DNA of 51,981 nucleotides from Lachnospiraceae bacterium. GTDB taxonomy: Bacteria > Bacillota > Clostridia > Lachnospirales > Lachnospiraceae. The notes beneath the pieces were generated by a model. That model had not been told where the DNA came from. It made no database searches and saw only the letters and a list, made by a program, of their open reading frames with translations. The DNA lies in assembly GCA_024403255.1 (NCBI GenBank), contig JAKSSE010000004.1, positions 1-51,981 of the forward strand, given 5' to 3'. Positions 49,757 through 51,981 of the stretch are shown piece by piece. How positions within the stretch are numbered: position 1 is the stretch's first letter; the number at the start of each line of letters is the position of its first letter. The position numbers and the translations under genes are program-made.

Positions 49757-50322
49757 AGAGAATATAATCTGAGTAAAACAGAATCATCGCCAGGACGACC
49801 GTTTAAAAAGATGGGAGTATTGCTTCCGAGAATACAGATTGTATGAATCCCAGAAGTGATTTTCGAACCATTTTGATAGATTAATATTTGGACGCTCGTC
49901 TTTCCAAGATTAGAAGTAACAGGGGTAAGCTTTTCTATGGCTACCCCTTTATTTTTCAGATACTTTACAATAGCCTTCGGGGCTGTCCCAAAAAATCCCT
50001 TAAGAATAGAACCTTTTCTTTCGAATTCAGCTAAAAGATAAGGGAAACCTTCGGTGTCATGCTCCAGACCTAAAGCTATTAACGCATTCTGCACAGCAAT
50101 AACCTCGCAAGCATTATAATCTGCTTTGTATTTGCCATAGCTAATATCGGTGAGCTTATTCTGTATTTCAATATACTTTAAGCCTGGAGCATAATTACCC
50201 CAGGCTCTTCTGTTTTCAGCTAAATGAAAATCAACCATCTCCCTTTTCAATCTAGGTAAATGAGAGAGAAAATTCATCCCATGAATGATTATGAAATTTT
50301 TAATTCGCATAATGATATCCAT
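49735..50322 (-). CDS. Cysteine-peptidase-like protein of unknown role
   Basis: Possible starts lie at 50340, 50322 and 50310; 50322 is used because a GAGG lies upstream of it, though 12 bases away. The 195-residue product has an N-terminal helix (MRIKNFIIIHGMNFLSHL), then YNACEVIAVQNALIALG (Cys72), TSGIHTICILGSN (His160) and PIFLNGRPGDD (Asn174). This Cys-His-Asn order resembles papain-like or C39 peptidases, but I do not recognise the family. No leader peptide or exporter gene is adjacent. The last 22 bases overlap the permease gene on the other strand. Confidence 0.72.
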   Translation of the reverse strand: MDIIMRIKNFIIIHGMNFLSHLPRLKREMVDFHLAENRRAWGNYAPGLKYIEIQNKLTDISYGKYKADYNACEVIAVQNALIALGLEHDTEGFPYLLAEFERKGSILKGFFGTAPKAIVKYLKNKGVAIEKLTPVTSNLGKTSVQILIYQNGSKITSGIHTICILGSNTPIFLNGRPGDDSVLLRLYSLYLPPLS

Positions 50323-50354
50323 AAAAGTATTATACCTCATTTTGAAAAATCAAG

Positions 50355-50391
50355 CCGGGTTCAATTTGACAAAATGTGAATTTGTACCCGG
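50355..50391. promoter_or_regulatory. Imperfect inverted repeat between divergent genes
   Basis: CCGGGTTCAA and TTGTACCCGG pair with one mismatch around a 17-base centre. It lies between the minus-strand peptidase-like gene and the plus-strand sigma-28-type promoter, and could be an operator or an antisense stop. Confidence 0.4.
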
Positions 50392-50398
50392 TACAATT

Positions 50399-50425
50399 TA
50401 ATAATTCTAAGGGAAATACCGATAT
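50399..50425 (+). promoter_or_regulatory. Sigma-28 (flagellar) type promoter
   Basis: TAATAATT, an 11-base spacer, and ACCGATAT fit the TAAAGTTT-N11-GCCGATAA layout of SigD/FliA promoters. The leader that follows (about 125 bases) has five or more GGA triplets, several in possible hairpin loops, reminiscent of CsrA-bound flagellin leaders. A TTGACA at 50431 lacks a fitting -10. Confidence 0.6.
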
Positions 50426-50556
50426 ATATTTTGACAACTTCATTACAAGGATGAAATGTTTTACCAAGGAGGGAGCAGCTGTAACGGAATGCAGCGGCTC
50501 TTTTAGTTTACCCTTTTTTAGGGTCAGCGGACGGGAACCGCAGAAAGGATATGTGT

Positions 50557-51600
50557 ATGAAAATTTCCGATTATTCCGTAAATATGACAGGAAAGTCTGT
50601 ATTAAAAAAGACATCCGTCGAAAGCATCAGAGTCAGCATGTGGGGCAAAAATGGCGGGCTAAAACTAGACGAAACTCAAAAGGACAGTTCCCCTCAAAAG
50701 TTAAAGAACGCCGACTTATTTGATGATAACGAAGGCTCTCTTAAAAATTTCTATGAAAAAGAAGTAAATAAACCTTCCTCTATCACTGACAGAATTTCCA
50801 TGAAAGACGAAACCTTAGAAAGACTGCGCTTTAAGTTCGTTGACCATTTCTTAAAGTGGCTCTATGGAAAAGATTACAAAAATCATGACGCCTATGAACT
50901 TCTTCACGGCAGGCAGGCAAGCAAACAGGAATTCGGCGGAGAAATGTATTATTCTTCTTTCTTCAGTGAATCAGAGGAAACCACCTTTCAAAGCAAAGGC
51001 ACTGTAATCGATAGTGAAGGGCGAGAGATTTCTTTTGACATGAGCTTTACAATGAGCCGAAGTTTCACCGCCATGACTCAGATGAATCGCTCATTTGGTT
51101 CAAAGCTTATCGATCCACTCGTCATCAATCTGGACACACCTATCACCGATATAGGAAACCAAAGCTTTTATTTTGACCTAAACTGTGATGGTGAAGAGGA
51201 AGAAATTACAAACCTTGGAAAAGGGAGCGCTTTTCTTGCCCTTGATAAAAACGAAGACGGTACCATTAACGATGGTTCTGAACTTTTCGGAGCATTATCC
51301 GGTGATGGTTTTGCCGATCTTGCAACATACGATGAAGATGGCAATAACTGGATTGATGAAAATGACTCAATCTTTGATAAACTTAAAATCTTTTCAGTCG
51401 ATCCCAAAGGTGTAAAAACCCTTCTTACCCTTAAAGAAGCCGGCGTCGGAGCCATCTGCTTATCAAATACAGGCACCGAATTTCATTTTACAGGTTCAAC
51501 TTCTGACAACGCCAACGCTTTCCTTCGCAAAACAGGAATGTTCCTCTACGAAAACGGAAAAGCCGGCACCATTCAACAGGTTGATTTAGCAGTCATATAG
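50557..51600 (+). CDS. Hypothetical protein with EF-hand-like Asp loops
   Basis: ATG 50557 has AAAGGA 7 bases upstream; ATG 50551 is too close. The 347-residue product has no signal peptide. Residues 1-200 are unrecognised. Residues 205-310 contain Asp-rich loops: DLNCDGEEEEI, LDKNEDGTINDGSELFGALSGDGFADLATYDEDGNNWIDENDSIFDKLKIF. These are calcium-loop-like sequences (DxNxDG) common in secreted or surface Clostridia proteins. The sigma-28-type promoter and GGA-rich leader suggest control with motility. It ends in a strong terminator. Confidence 0.82.
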   Translation: MKISDYSVNMTGKSVLKKTSVESIRVSMWGKNGGLKLDETQKDSSPQKLKNADLFDDNEGSLKNFYEKEVNKPSSITDRISMKDETLERLRFKFVDHFLKWLYGKDYKNHDAYELLHGRQASKQEFGGEMYYSSFFSESEETTFQSKGTVIDSEGREISFDMSFTMSRSFTAMTQMNRSFGSKLIDPLVINLDTPITDIGNQSFYFDLNCDGEEEEITNLGKGSAFLALDKNEDGTINDGSELFGALSGDGFADLATYDEDGNNWIDENDSIFDKLKIFSVDPKGVKTLLTLKEAGVGAICLSNTGTEFHFTGSTSDNANAFLRKTGMFLYENGKAGTIQQVDLAVI

Positions 51601-51622
51601 TCGATGAACAAAAAACTTATTT

Positions 51623-51658
51623 TAGCATCCTCTAGAAAATTCTAGAGGGTGTTTTTTA
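51623..51658 (+). terminator. Terminator after EF-hand-like gene
   Basis: CATCCTCTAGAA and TTCTAGAGGGTG form a 12-bp stem with one G-T type mismatch and a two-base loop, followed by six T residues. Confidence 0.88.
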
Positions 51659-51981
51659 GGCCTGAGTTGTTGTTTTCTCTCCGACGAACAGCGAAATTCC
51701 AGTTTTTAGAATTAGACAAATTAGAATTTTTTGAGTTAAACGAATTTGAATATATCGGGCACAACCTCTCCCCAACCTATGGTTGAGTTCGAAAATTCAA
51801 CCTATTGTTTGTATACAGGCTGACTGAAACAATGTAAAGTTTAGCAAGAAAGCTGATACTGATTTTTAACAGTAATTGAGTTCATTTGATGCCTCCTTAA
51901 ATTCGTGTAGCACAAATTTAACAAATGTTGTGCTAATAGTTGGATGTCAAAATTTTCTCAATTAAAATTTGTTTTTTAAAG
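51659..51981. other. Non-coding right end with inverted repeats and a 14-codon frame
   Basis: No normal gene is seen in these 323 bases. On the minus strand AAGGAGG, six bases before ATG (51885), opens a 14-codon frame MNSITVKNQYQLSC ending at 51841, perhaps a leader peptide or a broken gene start. TAGCACAA and TTGTGCTA (51906-51934) form an inverted repeat upstream of it. CAACC-TAT-GGTTG lies near 51775. Confidence 0.45.

Noticed and set aside
50330..50614. Minus-strand 94-codon frame opposite the leader of the Ca-loop gene
   Set aside because: No ribosome site; it runs against the sigma-28-type promoter and leader, and its composition is not protein-like.
50376..50723. Plus-strand 115-codon frame through the leader
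   Set aside because: It overlaps the better-supported gene starting at 50557 in another frame and has no ribosome site.

Overview
The window looks like chromosome of a low-GC anaerobic Firmicute, most likely a motile Lachnospiraceae (Butyrivibrio/Pseudobutyrivibrio/Roseburia-like). The evidence is the Clostridia-style tig-clpP-clpX-engB block, a four-subunit ferredoxin-dependent 2-oxoacid oxidoreductase, DUF975 and DUF4160/DUF2442 proteins, strong AGGAGG ribosome sites, and two promoters of the flagellar sigma-28 type. No rRNA, tRNA, integrase, transposase or CRISPR array is visible.

Layout. 1-870: end of rplM, then rpsI and a terminator. 870-2400: a six-unit 53-bp tandem repeat running into a PD-(D/E)XK-like gene whose expected start codon appears mutated. 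2400-5800: HTH regulator with an adhesin-like tail, CPBP protease, MFS transporter and YbaK-type deacylase, closely packed. 5787-6440: probable sigma-28 transcript with a charged hypothetical protein and a 25-residue membrane peptide. 6448-8440: Cys-repeat lipoprotein, a TIM-barrel isomerase and a 135-bp palindromic element. 8448-9999: minus-strand operon with DJ-1/PfpI, CYTH and two small unknown proteins. 10034-17498: trigger factor, ClpP, ClpX, EngB, a ZnuACB-like metal ABC transporter and GpsA. 17503-20367: minus-strand module of a second ClpP-like peptidase, a VirD4/TraG-type ATPase without membrane helices, a YbjN-like protein and an XRE regulator. 20471-25884: RND efflux pair and PrsW protease. 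25903-28207: aspartate kinase and an AraC-type regulator.

28204-37547 is the most distinctive region. A divergent TetR gene with a perfect inverted-repeat operator candidate faces a ten-gene operon: patatin, PlsC-like acyltransferase, ACP, a fused ketosynthase/chain-length-factor-like protein, ketoreductase, dehydratase, AccD, AccA, a flavodoxin-fold oxidoreductase and a malonyl-CoA:ACP transacylase. There is no FabH, enoyl reductase, AccB or AccC. It reads as a type II fatty-acid/polyketide assembly line probably making an unsaturated or specialised acyl chain that is placed in lipid.

37612-51981: DUF975 membrane protein, inositol-monophosphatase and XRE pair, DUF4160/DUF2442 pair, MATE exporter, the oxidoreductase (gamma, delta, alpha, beta), a BMP/Nup-type nucleoside ABC transporter, a cysteine-peptidase-like protein of unknown role, and a second sigma-28-type gene with Ca-binding-like loops. 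The last 320 bases hold a terminator, inverted repeats and a possible 14-codon reading frame.

The two best candidates for an undescribed system are the ClpP-TraG-YbjN-XRE module and the KS/CLF-fusion acyl operon. All functions are inferred from sequence read by eye; no database search was run.
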